From JAFDCJ01 sp049669725 (GTDB lineage Bacteria; Desulfobacterota; Desulfobacteria; Desulfobacterales; JAFDCJ01): 64,000 nucleotides of DNA. The stretch spans positions 1 to 64,000 of the forward strand of contig JBATKU010000056.1 of assembly GCA_049669725.1 (NCBI GenBank), in the 5' to 3' direction. Shown here one piece after another: positions 34,015-42,364 of the stretch. Each line of letters starts with the position of its first letter. Position 1 is the stretch's first letter. The translations under genes were made by a program, and so were the position numbers. The notes beneath the pieces are model-generated. The model was not told where the DNA came from and ran no database searches. It was given only the letters and a program-made list of their open reading frames with translations.

Positions 34015-35052
34015 ATGAATCGAGCTAAAAATTTTGGTGAGCCAGGTAGGGTTTTAGCCGTATCTATTGGTGGGTTAGGGGACACGATCCTATTTTCCCC
34101 CGTTCTAAGGGCTTTGCGCAAATCTTATCCGGAAACCTATATCGAATTATTAGTCGCCAACCGTCTGGCGGAAGAAGTTTATTCCTGTGCCGATCTGATA
34201 TCGAGCGTGACTTTCCTGAATCTGAATCGCTCATCGATAATTCTAAAATCTGCTTCCCTGTTATCATTTATTTTGAAAGCCCGCCTAAATGGCGGCTTTT
34301 CTGCTGGCTTCTTTGCAGCCGGCTTGGACTCCAAAATCGGCAGCTTCCTGAAATACGCTGGAATTGTAAAACATCTGGCATTTGCCCCCGCCCCTCAGAG
34401 TTGTTCGACAGATTTAAACTGTAACTTGGAACTTGCTCGTTCGATAAATGAAACTGCTTTGGAATATGACGTGTTTGTTCCGATTAAAAATAAATTCATG
34501 TTAGAGGCAATGAATCTACTAAATGAACACAGCATCTCCTTGGATAAGGACGTAATTGTCGCAATTTATCCATCTGTCGAACTCATACATAGACCTCGCT
34601 GGGAGCTTGCAAAACTTATCCATGTTATTCAGCTTTTAAAAAATGATGGTTTCAATGGGAAAATAGTAGTTGTTGGATCCCAACATGAAGGTGATGAATG
34701 GGAAGCCCTTGATAAAGAAAATATTGCGGATGCCAATCTCGCAGGAAAGCTTACCATATTGGGGAGCGCCGCGCTTTTAAGCAAATGTTCCTTGACTATT
34801 GGCAACGATGGTGGACTCATGCATGTAGCGGGTGCCGTCGGTAGTCCACTAGTAACCATGATGGCAAACGCACCCTTATCCTATAGACCACCCGGTGAAA
34901 ATGTCAAAATTATTCAATCAAAACTTGGTTGCTGTGATGGAAAATACCCAAATCGACCAAAGGGTTGCCTTGTCGCTAAATGCACGGATGCTATAAAAGT
35001 ACAAGAAGTATATGAAGCATGTATACAAAGACTTTCAGGGCTGCAAAACTGA
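34015..35052 (+). CDS. GT9 heptosyltransferase-family glycosyltransferase
   Basis: The second GT9 enzyme of the cluster. I start at the ATG at 34015 (345 aa); a TTG seven codons earlier is possible. The N-terminal motif is VLAVSIGGLGDTILFSPVLR. The donor-site region SLTIGNDGGLMHVAGAVGSP is near residue 265. The C-terminal part CCDGKYPNRPKGCLVAKC is Cys-rich, as in the other GT9 enzyme at 31800-32918. The sugar transferred is unknown. Confidence 0.87.
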   Translation: MNRAKNFGEPGRVLAVSIGGLGDTILFSPVLRALRKSYPETYIELLVANRLAEEVYSCADLISSVTFLNLNRSSIILKSASLLSFILKARLNGGFSAGFFAAGLDSKIGSFLKYAGIVKHLAFAPAPQSCSTDLNCNLELARSINETALEYDVFVPIKNKFMLEAMNLLNEHSISLDKDVIVAIYPSVELIHRPRWELAKLIHVIQLLKNDGFNGKIVVVGSQHEGDEWEALDKENIADANLAGKLTILGSAALLSKCSLTIGNDGGLMHVAGAVGSPLVTMMANAPLSYRPPGENVKIIQSKLGCCDGKYPNRPKGCLVAKCTDAIKVQEVYEACIQRLSGLQN

Positions 35053-35125
35053 TCAGATACAAATTTTTATACCGGCACATAGGTAAAGATTCGCTATAAA
35101 GAATAGAATTTTCAGTGACTATATT

Positions 35126-35989
35126 ATGAAATGCATTTGTTGTGATTCATATAAAATAAAGGCTTCAAGTTTATTCCCTGACAACTACGCTTATTGTCGC
35201 ACCTGCGGTCTGCTTTTCCGGATGATCACGAATACTAAAAATCATAAAAAAAGTATAATTTCTCACTACCAAAAAAATGATCCCCACGCATCCGTCGCTT
35301 TTGCAAAAAAGGGTTTTTTTTATTCGGTATTAGACCACCTTGTAACTCATAGCGGCAAAGGAAGCAAAAAAATCCTGGATGTTGGCTGCGGATATGGATA
35401 TTTTCTCAAATTGGCGTTAGAAAGCGGGCTAGAACCAAACGGGGTTGAACTATCTGAAAATGCTGCTGCTGCAGCGAAATTGGCGTTTGGTCCCGATAAA
35501 ATATTTCATGGAGAATTAAGGGCAGCTGTGTTTGCAGATGACTACTTCGATGCCATTACATTGTGGGATGTATTGGTAATGATGGAAAACCCGCACAAGG
35601 AACTTGAAGAATGTCATCGAATTTTAAAAACCGGCGGAATCATTGGAATCAGGGTGCGGAATGTCATATTTCAAAAGTTAAGTTATTATATCCAAAGGCC
35701 GTTCCAAAAAATATATCAAAATCTGGGAATTAAGAATCCTACAGTTTTTCACCCATTTTGTTTCGCTCCACGTTCAATTGAGCTTTTGCTCAGAAAGTTG
35801 GGGTTTACAAATATTCAGATAGTGAATTCTCCATTAACTTTTGGAGATCCTTATGGATATTGTGGTCTGCATTTCCCGATTCAATTGGTTAAAACGCTGA
35901 TACAACTGATATCTCTTTTTATATTTTCGATTAGCCGGGGTCGTTGGATAATGGGCCCTTCCCTTCTTGTCTGGGCTGAGAAATCTTGA
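35126..35989 (+). CDS. Class I SAM methyltransferase with N-terminal zinc ribbon
   Basis: A 287-residue methyltransferase. Residues 3-27 hold C3xxC6 and C24xxC27, a zinc-ribbon start seen in sugar and natural-product methyltransferases. The SAM-binding motif I is ILDVGCGYGYFLKLAL near residue 75, with an acidic motif II (NGVELSENA) and DAITLWDVLVMMENPHKE after it. The C-terminal 50 residues contain a hydrophobic stretch (VKTLIQLISLFIFSIS). It probably methylates a sugar or an acceptor in the same polysaccharide pathway. The target is inferred from context only. Confidence 0.85.
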   Translation: MKCICCDSYKIKASSLFPDNYAYCRTCGLLFRMITNTKNHKKSIISHYQKNDPHASVAFAKKGFFYSVLDHLVTHSGKGSKKILDVGCGYGYFLKLALESGLEPNGVELSENAAAAAKLAFGPDKIFHGELRAAVFADDYFDAITLWDVLVMMENPHKELEECHRILKTGGIIGIRVRNVIFQKLSYYIQRPFQKIYQNLGIKNPTVFHPFCFAPRSIELLLRKLGFTNIQIVNSPLTFGDPYGYCGLHFPIQLVKTLIQLISLFIFSISRGRWIMGPSLLVWAEKS

Positions 35990-36016
35990 TAGCTTGCTGC
36001 CCCAGTTCATAACAAA

Positions 36017-37339
36017 TTGAGAAAAATCCTCCACATTATAACCCGCCTGGACATGGGCGGTTCGGCTCAGAATACCCTGCTAACCTGCCTTGAATTGAGT
36101 CGAAAATACGAGATGATTCTGGTTTGCGGCCTTTCGCAAGAGTCAAATATGACCGACTCGGAGCAAGGGGCGGTTAATGGGCTAATAAATGACGCCCGGG
36201 CAAATGGCGTCAAGATTGTCCCGATACCTTCTTTGGTGCGTCGAATCAGTCCGCTGAATGATATTCGCGCCCTGTATGATCTCGTTCGAATAATAAAAAC
36301 CGAAAAGCCTGATGTCGTTCACACTCACACTTCTAAAGCCGGCATATTAGGGCGGCTGGCGGCTAAAATTGCAAGGGTTCCGCTCATTGTGCATACGCCC
36401 CACGGACATGTTTTCTTCGGCCACTTCGGCCCGATTCTTTCCAGAATATTTCTGTGGGTCGAAAGACTTTTTGCGCCTCTGACTGACCGGGTAGTAGCGC
36501 TTACCGATCGCGAAAGCAAAGATTACACGGACCTTAATGTCTATCCCGAGGATAAGCTTGTTCAGATTCACAGCGGGGTTGATATTGAAAAATTCAAGCA
36601 GGTTCCGGTTTGTGCGGTTGAAAAGAAACGCTCTTTAGGACTGGAGCAGAATGGTTTGGTTGTGGGGTTTATTGGTTGGCTGCTGCCGATTAAGGGTCCC
36701 ATGCATTTGCTCAAAGCCGTGGAAGATGTCTGGCTCGATTATGATGATACTGTACTGGTATTCATCGGAAAAGGTGATCTGGATGTCGATTTGAGGGCTG
36801 AGGCCCTCAAGGCAGGTGCGAACGGCAGGGTTAATTTTCTAGGCTGGCGCAACGATATTGATGAGATCATGCCGCTATTCGATATTTTCGTCTTGCCATC
36901 GCTTAATGAGGGTATGGGCCGGGTGCTAGTTGAAGCCATGGCTGCCGGCAAACCAGTGGTGGCCAGCAACGTTGGCGGAATTCCTGACCTTGTCAAGCAC
37001 GACCTCAACGGGTTGCTGGTGCCGCCCGGGGATGAAAAAGCCCTGGCTACCAGCATCAAGCAGCTCATAAGCAACCCGCAAAAAGCAAAAATGATGGGTC
37101 AGTGCGGCAGAAGGCTCTGTAATCAATTCAGCGTGGAAGCAATGGTTGAGAAAATAGATAATCTATATCAGGGGCTGTTCAAATTTCACCGCCCGCTTCG
37201 CTCGAGACACCGGTCGTCGCTAAAGCTATGCCCCGGCAAGCAGAAAACGCTGAGACAGAAAATCTTTCTCCCTGATCGGGAGGTACCGACCAGGGAAACA
37301 TCTCAGCCCTCCGGGCAAGAAAATTACAAGAACAATTGA
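36017..37339 (+). CDS. GT4-family glycosyltransferase with element-derived C-terminus
   Basis: A GT-B glycosyltransferase whose catalytic part spans about residues 1-388. It has RKILHIITRLDMGGSAQNTL at the start and HTHTSKAGILGRLAAKIARV in the acceptor domain. The donor-site EX7E is in LNEGMGRVLVEAMAAGKPVV near residue 295. The start is TTG at 36017, with no strong ribosome site and no better candidate nearby. Residues after about 388 (FHRPLRSRHRSSLKLC ...) have no family similarity. They begin at a 19-bp inverted repeat whose partner lies downstream of the gene, so the tail seems to come from an inserted element. Confidence 0.85.
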   Translation: MRKILHIITRLDMGGSAQNTLLTCLELSRKYEMILVCGLSQESNMTDSEQGAVNGLINDARANGVKIVPIPSLVRRISPLNDIRALYDLVRIIKTEKPDVVHTHTSKAGILGRLAAKIARVPLIVHTPHGHVFFGHFGPILSRIFLWVERLFAPLTDRVVALTDRESKDYTDLNVYPEDKLVQIHSGVDIEKFKQVPVCAVEKKRSLGLEQNGLVVGFIGWLLPIKGPMHLLKAVEDVWLDYDDTVLVFIGKGDLDVDLRAEALKAGANGRVNFLGWRNDIDEIMPLFDIFVLPSLNEGMGRVLVEAMAAGKPVVASNVGGIPDLVKHDLNGLLVPPGDEKALATSIKQLISNPQKAKMMGQCGRRLCNQFSVEAMVEKIDNLYQGLFKFHRPLRSRHRSSLKLCPGKQKTLRQKIFLPDREVPTRETSQPSGQENYKNN

Positions 37340-37500
37340 AGCTATATTTTAATTTGCCAGCTATTCATATAGGAGGCTGATAGTTGTATACTAAAATACC
37401 TTGAAGCAACGCATCTGATGGTTTTGATTTGCCATAGACTCCCGGCAAATCAGTAAAATAATGCTCTGTGATCTCAGTGTACTCGAGCGAAGCGGGTGGT
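37188..37500. repeat. Element bounded by 19-bp inverted repeats at the 3' end of a glycosyltransferase gene
   Basis: ACCGCCCGCTTCGCTCGAG (37188-37206) and CTCGAGCGAAGCGGGTGGT (37482-37500) are reverse complements with one mismatch. Inside is a hairpin with arms TCCCTGATCGG and CCGACCAGGGA (37269-37296). An AGGAGG ribosome-site-like sequence at 37371 is followed only by a six-codon frame. No transposase is encoded and no target duplication is obvious. Confidence 0.65.
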
Positions 37501-37516
37501 TAACTAAAAGTATAAA

Positions 37517-39319
37517 ATGAAGACTTGGTTTACATATTTAAAGCAAGGACTGTCGCGCAAGATGCCCGAAGACCGTATCGCCGGCAGTCGCGGCTATGGC
37601 GGTCTTAAAGCCAGTCTGAAAAACCTGTCCCCTTATTTCCAACACCACTGGCGCCGCGGCGTTCTCGGGTGTTTGCTTATTGCAGCGGCTACTTTATTTG
37701 CCTTTCCAACACCTTTGATCACCCGCTACCTGGTGGATGATGTCATTTTGGGCGGTCATGCCGGACTGCTGGCGGGAGCAATCCTTTTGCTGGTTGGCTG
37801 CCTGGTAGCGGAAAAGATAGCCCGTCTGCTGGAAGACTTTTATTTTGCACGCTTCGAGCAACAAGTTACCCTAGAAATTCAGGAAGATCTATTTACCCGG
37901 ATTTTACGATTTCCGAAATCCTTTTTTGATGACCAGCAGACCGGGTATCTGCAGTCACGGCTAACAGAAGATGTCGATGGCATACGCTGGTTTTTTTCCA
38001 GTACGATCGTCCATGCCATCGGCAACGCGCTGCGTTTTTTAGGCGGTATGGTATTTTTATTTTATCTGGAGTGGAGGCTTTCCATTGCTGTTTTGATACT
38101 TTTACCGGGGCTTGTTTGGATGATTCGGTTTTTTTCCGGCAGGATTCACCGATTGAGTCATCAAGCCATGGAGCATAAGGCTGAAGTATCCGGTCGCGTT
38201 CAGGAATCGTTGTCTGAGGCCTCTCTTATCAAGGCTTATGCCAATGAGGATCGTATTCGATCTCATCTCATGTCATCTATTAAAAGCGTATTTCAAATTA
38301 ACCTGGAACAAAAGGTTGTAAATTCTCTTGCGAGTCTCGCCATTAACTCCATGCCGGGGATCGCACGCATAATCACCCTGGCGGTGGGAGCTTTCTGGAT
38401 TATTAAAGGGCAGTGGACCATCGGGTCTTTGCTGGCCTTCCAGGCATACTTATCCTATGTCTTCGGTCCAGCCCAATTTTTAGCCTCTTCTAATCTGCAA
38501 TTTCAGAAAGCTCTGGCAGCTCTGGAGCGCGTCTCGGCTCTTTTAGACATTGCACCGGAGGATAATCATGAGTCCGGCCGCAAAGTTGATCAATTAAAAG
38601 GTGATATAGAATTTAAAAACGTTTCTTTTGGCTACAATGGTTTTGAGTCGGTTCTTAAAGACATCTCGCTTCACATTCGCCCTGGCGAACGGTTGGCCCT
38701 TGCTGGTCCCAGCGGTATCGGGAAAACAACTCTGATTAGTTTGATATTGCAATTTTATCGAACGACAGTCGGGAAAATATATTTCGATGGTCGACCGGCA
38801 TCTGATTTTAATTCCGTTTCATTACGACAACGTATTGGATATGTATCCCAAAACCCGAGAATATTTTCCGGCACTGTTTTAGACAACGTACGCTATGGAA
38901 ATCCTGATGCCGGAAAGGAACAAATCGTTCAAGCTGCTAAAATAGCCGGCATTCATGATGATCTCGAAAAGCTGCCGGACGGTTATGAAACCGGCATCGG
39001 AGAAAGGGGCATTAATCTGTCCGAAGGGCAGAAGCAGCGACTTTCGATTGCCCGGGCCTTGGTTAAGGACCCGGATATTCTTATCCTGGATGAACCGACT
39101 TCCGCTCTGGATAGCATGACAGAGAAATCCATTTTTGATGCTTTGCCTTCTCAAGTCAAGGACAAAACAGTGCTTGTGGTTTCCCATAGAATATCGACCA
39201 TTATGCAAGCGGATCGAATTCTTTTGTTAAATGAAAGTGGTGTAGCTGATATCGGAACCCACGAATCCCTTCTGGAATCCAATGATTACTACAGATCGAT
39301 TGTTCACTACCAGAATTAA
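37517..39319 (+). CDS. ABC exporter, MsbA-like (fused membrane and ATPase domains)
   Basis: A 600-residue half-transporter that works as a homodimer. Six membrane helices lie at roughly residues 50-340. The ATPase domain has Walker A GPSGIGKTTLI (about 396), the signature LSEGQKQR (about 500), Walker B ILILDEPTSALD (about 520) and the switch His in VVSHR (about 556). All catalytic residues are present. There is no N-terminal C39 peptidase domain, so it is not a cleaving peptide exporter. It could flip a lipid-linked glycan or export the product of the next three genes. The latter is suggested only by position. It follows the inverted-repeat element and precedes the radical SAM gene by 148 bp. 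Confidence 0.9.
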   Translation: MKTWFTYLKQGLSRKMPEDRIAGSRGYGGLKASLKNLSPYFQHHWRRGVLGCLLIAAATLFAFPTPLITRYLVDDVILGGHAGLLAGAILLLVGCLVAEKIARLLEDFYFARFEQQVTLEIQEDLFTRILRFPKSFFDDQQTGYLQSRLTEDVDGIRWFFSSTIVHAIGNALRFLGGMVFLFYLEWRLSIAVLILLPGLVWMIRFFSGRIHRLSHQAMEHKAEVSGRVQESLSEASLIKAYANEDRIRSHLMSSIKSVFQINLEQKVVNSLASLAINSMPGIARIITLAVGAFWIIKGQWTIGSLLAFQAYLSYVFGPAQFLASSNLQFQKALAALERVSALLDIAPEDNHESGRKVDQLKGDIEFKNVSFGYNGFESVLKDISLHIRPGERLALAGPSGIGKTTLISLILQFYRTTVGKIYFDGRPASDFNSVSLRQRIGYVSQNPRIFSGTVLDNVRYGNPDAGKEQIVQAAKIAGIHDDLEKLPDGYETGIGERGINLSEGQKQRLSIARALVKDPDILILDEPTSALDSMTEKSIFDALPSQVKDKTVLVVSHRISTIMQADRILLLNESGVADIGTHESLLESNDYYRSIVHYQN

Positions 39320-39467
39320 GGAACTTCAATGTTTAATATGATTTATTCCTTGTTGTTACCCAATACTGCATTACAGCAGTATTCCATCATTCCACTTTGT
39401 ATGAATTGCAATAAATCAAATTAAGCACGAAATATTTTCGACTCTCGATAAGTATCAAATAGATAAC

Positions 39468-40652
39468 ATGGAAGAACAAAAATACGGGGACTGGAGTTTA
39501 GGGGTTCACCAAAGACTCTCAGACAAGCGAATACCCCTCGGCGGGTCTATTGAAGTAACCCAGCGCTGCAACAACAAGTGTGTTCATTGCTACAACAATC
39601 TTGCTGCCGGCGATCAAGATGCACGGAAAAAAGAGCTTACGCTTGATGAGCACTGCCGAATTATTGACGAAATAGCAGGATTTGGCTGTTTGTGGTTGCT
39701 GTTAACCGGTGGGGAGATTTTCCTGCGTAAGGACTTCCTCGGCATTTATACTCACGCGAAACAAAAGGGACTTATCATCACCCTGTTTACCAACGGAACC
39801 CTAATTACGCCTGATATCGCCGGTTATCTGGCGCAGTTTCCTCCGTTCTCCATTGAAATCACGCTGTATGGCAATACCAAAGCGACTTATGAATCCATCA
39901 CAGGTGTCCCGGGCTCTTTTGATCATTGTATGAAAGGGATTCGTCTTTTAAAGGACCGCAAACTACCCCTTAAATTAAAGACCATGGCCATTGTTCAAAA
40001 CAAACATGAAATTTTTGATATGAAGCGATTTGTTGAAGAAGAGCTTGAGCTTGATTTTAAGTTTGACGCCATGGTCAATCCCCGCCGGAGTTGCTCTCAA
40101 AGTCCGCTGGAGGTCCGCCTAACGCCACGGGAAGTAGTCGAATTAGACCTTGAAGATCCCGGTCGCCTCGCTGAATGGGAGCAATTTGCCGACCGCTTTA
40201 ACAACCCAATGGTGGATCCGGAAAAAGTCGATAAGTTGTATCAATGTGGCGGCGGATTTCAGTCATTTGCCATAGATCCTTTCGGGCGGCTATCGGTGTG
40301 TGTGTTGTCAGGAAATACGTATGATTTGCGCAAGGGGAGTTTCAAAGAAGGTTGGGAGAAATATTTGCTTAGCCTGAGACAGAAAAAAACTACCCGCCAA
40401 ACTAAATGTTCTAACTGCCGGATAAAGCCTATGTGCGGCATGTGCCCGGCTAACAGTGAACTGGAATGCCGGGACACCGAAGCCCCGGTAGACTTTTTAT
40501 GTGAAGTGGCTCACCTCAGAGCACACGTTTTAGGTCTTAATATAGCGCCTCACGGGGATTGCGAATACTGTCGCAATGGTTGCCGATATGAGGGTATGAT
40601 GAACACTATTGAGGATTTAAAAGGGCGCTATGCGATAGGATCTCCGCATTGA
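39468..40652 (+). CDS. Radical SAM/SPASM enzyme, putative peptide-modifying
   Basis: A 394-residue enzyme with the radical SAM motif C34xxxC38xxC41 in EVTQRCNNKCVHCYNN, followed by LLTGGEIFLRKDF and FTNGTLIT, as in the PqqE/MoaA-like branch. The C-terminal SPASM domain for auxiliary clusters begins at CGGGFQSFAIDPFGRLSVC and continues through CSNCRIKPMCGMCPAN to CEVAH. A further CEYCRNGC lies near the end. SPASM enzymes usually modify ribosomal peptides or activate sulfatases. Here the gene is directly coupled (2-bp gap) to a peptidase gene and then a nucleotidyltransferase gene. No PqqD-like chaperone domain was seen. Substrate unknown. Confidence 0.88.
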   Translation: MEEQKYGDWSLGVHQRLSDKRIPLGGSIEVTQRCNNKCVHCYNNLAAGDQDARKKELTLDEHCRIIDEIAGFGCLWLLLTGGEIFLRKDFLGIYTHAKQKGLIITLFTNGTLITPDIAGYLAQFPPFSIEITLYGNTKATYESITGVPGSFDHCMKGIRLLKDRKLPLKLKTMAIVQNKHEIFDMKRFVEEELELDFKFDAMVNPRRSCSQSPLEVRLTPREVVELDLEDPGRLAEWEQFADRFNNPMVDPEKVDKLYQCGGGFQSFAIDPFGRLSVCVLSGNTYDLRKGSFKEGWEKYLLSLRQKKTTRQTKCSNCRIKPMCGMCPANSELECRDTEAPVDFLCEVAHLRAHVLGLNIAPHGDCEYCRNGCRYEGMMNTIEDLKGRYAIGSPH

Positions 40653-40654
40653 CC

Positions 40655-41158
40655 ATGTTTCCCGAACTAGTAACAGATCTCTTAAAAGATGGCTACAAGG
40701 TAAGCTTTAACGCCCCCGGCCATAGCATGTATCCAACGATTATGGCCAATGAAACCGTTGTGGTAGGGCCGGTGGAGCCATCGGCTATCCACAAGGGAGA
40801 TATCCTACTATTCCGTTCTAACGGCAGCCTTGTTGCCCATCGGGTCATGGGCATTGTCAAAGATGATAAGGCCAATGAATATGCCACTTTGTTGAAATCA
40901 TTCTGCCCGGATGAGGGGCCAGGCCGCTCCTCTATCCAATCACTCTTCTTTATTCTTCGCGGAGATGCTGCACGAACCTTTGATGAACCCGTTACCTCTG
41001 AACAGGTTCTGGGAAAAGTCATTTCCCTTGAAAGAAACGGCAAAATTATCAATCCTTATAGCCTGAAACATAAACTCACCGGCTGGGCCCACCGCTGGGC
41101 CGCCCGTCTGAAAAGATACCTGTTTTTCTCTCACAATCACAAAAGGATGGTAATTTAA
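40655..41158 (+). CDS. S26-type (SipW-like) signal peptidase homologue
   Basis: A 167-residue protein with the S24/S26 Ser motif APGHSMYPTI (Ser24) and GDILLFR, then SLVAHRVMGI with His62 where bacterial leader peptidases have Lys. A Ser-His pair is typical of SipW and eukaryotic/archaeal-type signal peptidases. Unlike true signal peptidases it shows no clear membrane helix; the C-terminus is basic (LTGWAHRWAARLKRYLFF) and might be peripheral. I use the ATG at 40655, 2 bp after the radical SAM stop; a TTG at 40649 overlapping that stop is an alternative. The stop overlaps the next start as TAATG. It may cleave a substrate of the neighbouring radical SAM enzyme. Confidence 0.8.
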   Translation: MFPELVTDLLKDGYKVSFNAPGHSMYPTIMANETVVVGPVEPSAIHKGDILLFRSNGSLVAHRVMGIVKDDKANEYATLLKSFCPDEGPGRSSIQSLFFILRGDAARTFDEPVTSEQVLGKVISLERNGKIINPYSLKHKLTGWAHRWAARLKRYLFFSHNHKRMVI

Positions 41159-42294
41159 TGACAGAGTTTAGCCTGCTCGCAATCGAAAATAAAATTCTGA
41201 ACTGTTGCGCGGCCATTGATCCGGATGGAGATCAACTGCAAAAAGTCCGCGGGTATATGTCTGATTCGGTTGATATGGATCGTTTAATCGGCCAGGCGAT
41301 CATGGATGGAATGGGAGGATTGCTCTATAAAAATTTTTTGAAAGCAGGCCTGCTAGAAACGATCAACCCCCGGCACAAGCAAAAGCTCTACACTGTTTAC
41401 TACCTCACGGTTCGCAACAACGTCAGGTTTTTGCATGCCTTGAATACTGTCCTGGAGGGTCTCAATCAGGAAGGTATTGATATTGTCCTTTTACAGGGGA
41501 TGGCTCTTTTGCATGAGGTCTATCGGGATGTTGGGCTAAGGCCCATGAAGGATATGGATCTGTGGGTTTTGCCCAAAGGGTATCAACTCTTGGCTGCCAC
41601 TCTGGTCCGCCAGGGTTTTAGTAGGGACCCTTTGTATCCCAATACCTTTAGAAAGGGCCAAACTGTGCTGGATGTTCACACCCATATTTTATGGGCGGAC
41701 CGCATCAAATCCAGGGCACATCTACTCAGTATGAATCAGGATGAAATTTTTCATAAAGCAGTAGAAGTAAATTTAAATGGCCGCAAGACCTTGTGCCTGA
41801 ATCGGCAAGACCAATTTTTGTACCTGGGCTTGCACGCCCTTAAGCATAACTTTGAGCGCTTGATATGGTTGGTCGATATAAAGTCCCTGGTGGGTGAATG
41901 GATAGAGCCTGACTGGGTCGCGCTGATTGACAGGGCCGATGATTTAGGTCATAGAGAGACGCTGCTTTACATACTTTATCTCCTAAAAAACATTTTTGAC
42001 ATCGGGCTGCCTGCCGGAATATCTAAGTTTTTAAATAACTGGAAACCGGGTTTCCTGGAAAAAATAATGTTGCACAGAAGGATCAACGGCCGGTCGATTC
42101 CCAGCTGGGCTCAATTAATTTTGATATCCAACGGCAGGAAATTTGGACAACGGTTTTCATTTTTTTGTGAAACCCTTTTTCCCAGGCCGCAGATTTTAAG
42201 ACAGGTCTTTGCGAATACCCCCCAACTTAGTGTGCCGCAGCTTTACTGGAAAAGGGTGTTGCAGGTGATTGGGATTCATAGAAGTAATTTCTAA
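41158..42294 (+). CDS. NTP_transf_5-family nucleotidyltransferase
   Basis: A 378-residue protein of the uncharacterised nucleotidyltransferase family PF14907. The diagnostic segment at residues 111-137 reads LLQGMALLHEVYRDVGLR and then PMKDMDLWVLP, where D132 and D134 are the candidate metal ligands. A second block LDVHTHILWADRIKSR and LGLHALKHNFERLIWLVDI also fit the family. The family is often found next to peptide-maturation genes and polysaccharide genes, but no reaction is established. It is translationally coupled to the S26-type peptidase (1-bp overlap) and is the last gene of the plus-strand run. Confidence 0.82.
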   Translation: MTEFSLLAIENKILNCCAAIDPDGDQLQKVRGYMSDSVDMDRLIGQAIMDGMGGLLYKNFLKAGLLETINPRHKQKLYTVYYLTVRNNVRFLHALNTVLEGLNQEGIDIVLLQGMALLHEVYRDVGLRPMKDMDLWVLPKGYQLLAATLVRQGFSRDPLYPNTFRKGQTVLDVHTHILWADRIKSRAHLLSMNQDEIFHKAVEVNLNGRKTLCLNRQDQFLYLGLHALKHNFERLIWLVDIKSLVGEWIEPDWVALIDRADDLGHRETLLYILYLLKNIFDIGLPAGISKFLNNWKPGFLEKIMLHRRINGRSIPSWAQLILISNGRKFGQRFSFFCETLFPRPQILRQVFANTPQLSVPQLYWKRVLQVIGIHRSNF

Positions 42295-42364
42295 ACCCCC
42301 TATTAGGCCCGAGGCTGCGTTTACCCCAATGTTGTTTACCCTCCGGCTTTTGCAACGTTAGCGT

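Noticed and set aside
37371..37404. AGGAGG followed by a TTG at 37384 as a small gene
   Set aside because: The frame ends after six codons; nothing beyond a ribosome-site-like sequence is supported.
37517..42294. PqqD-like chaperone or lasso-peptide cyclase in the radical SAM module
   Set aside because: No such domain was found in any of the four proteins or in the gaps, so the module was not assigned to a known RiPP class.
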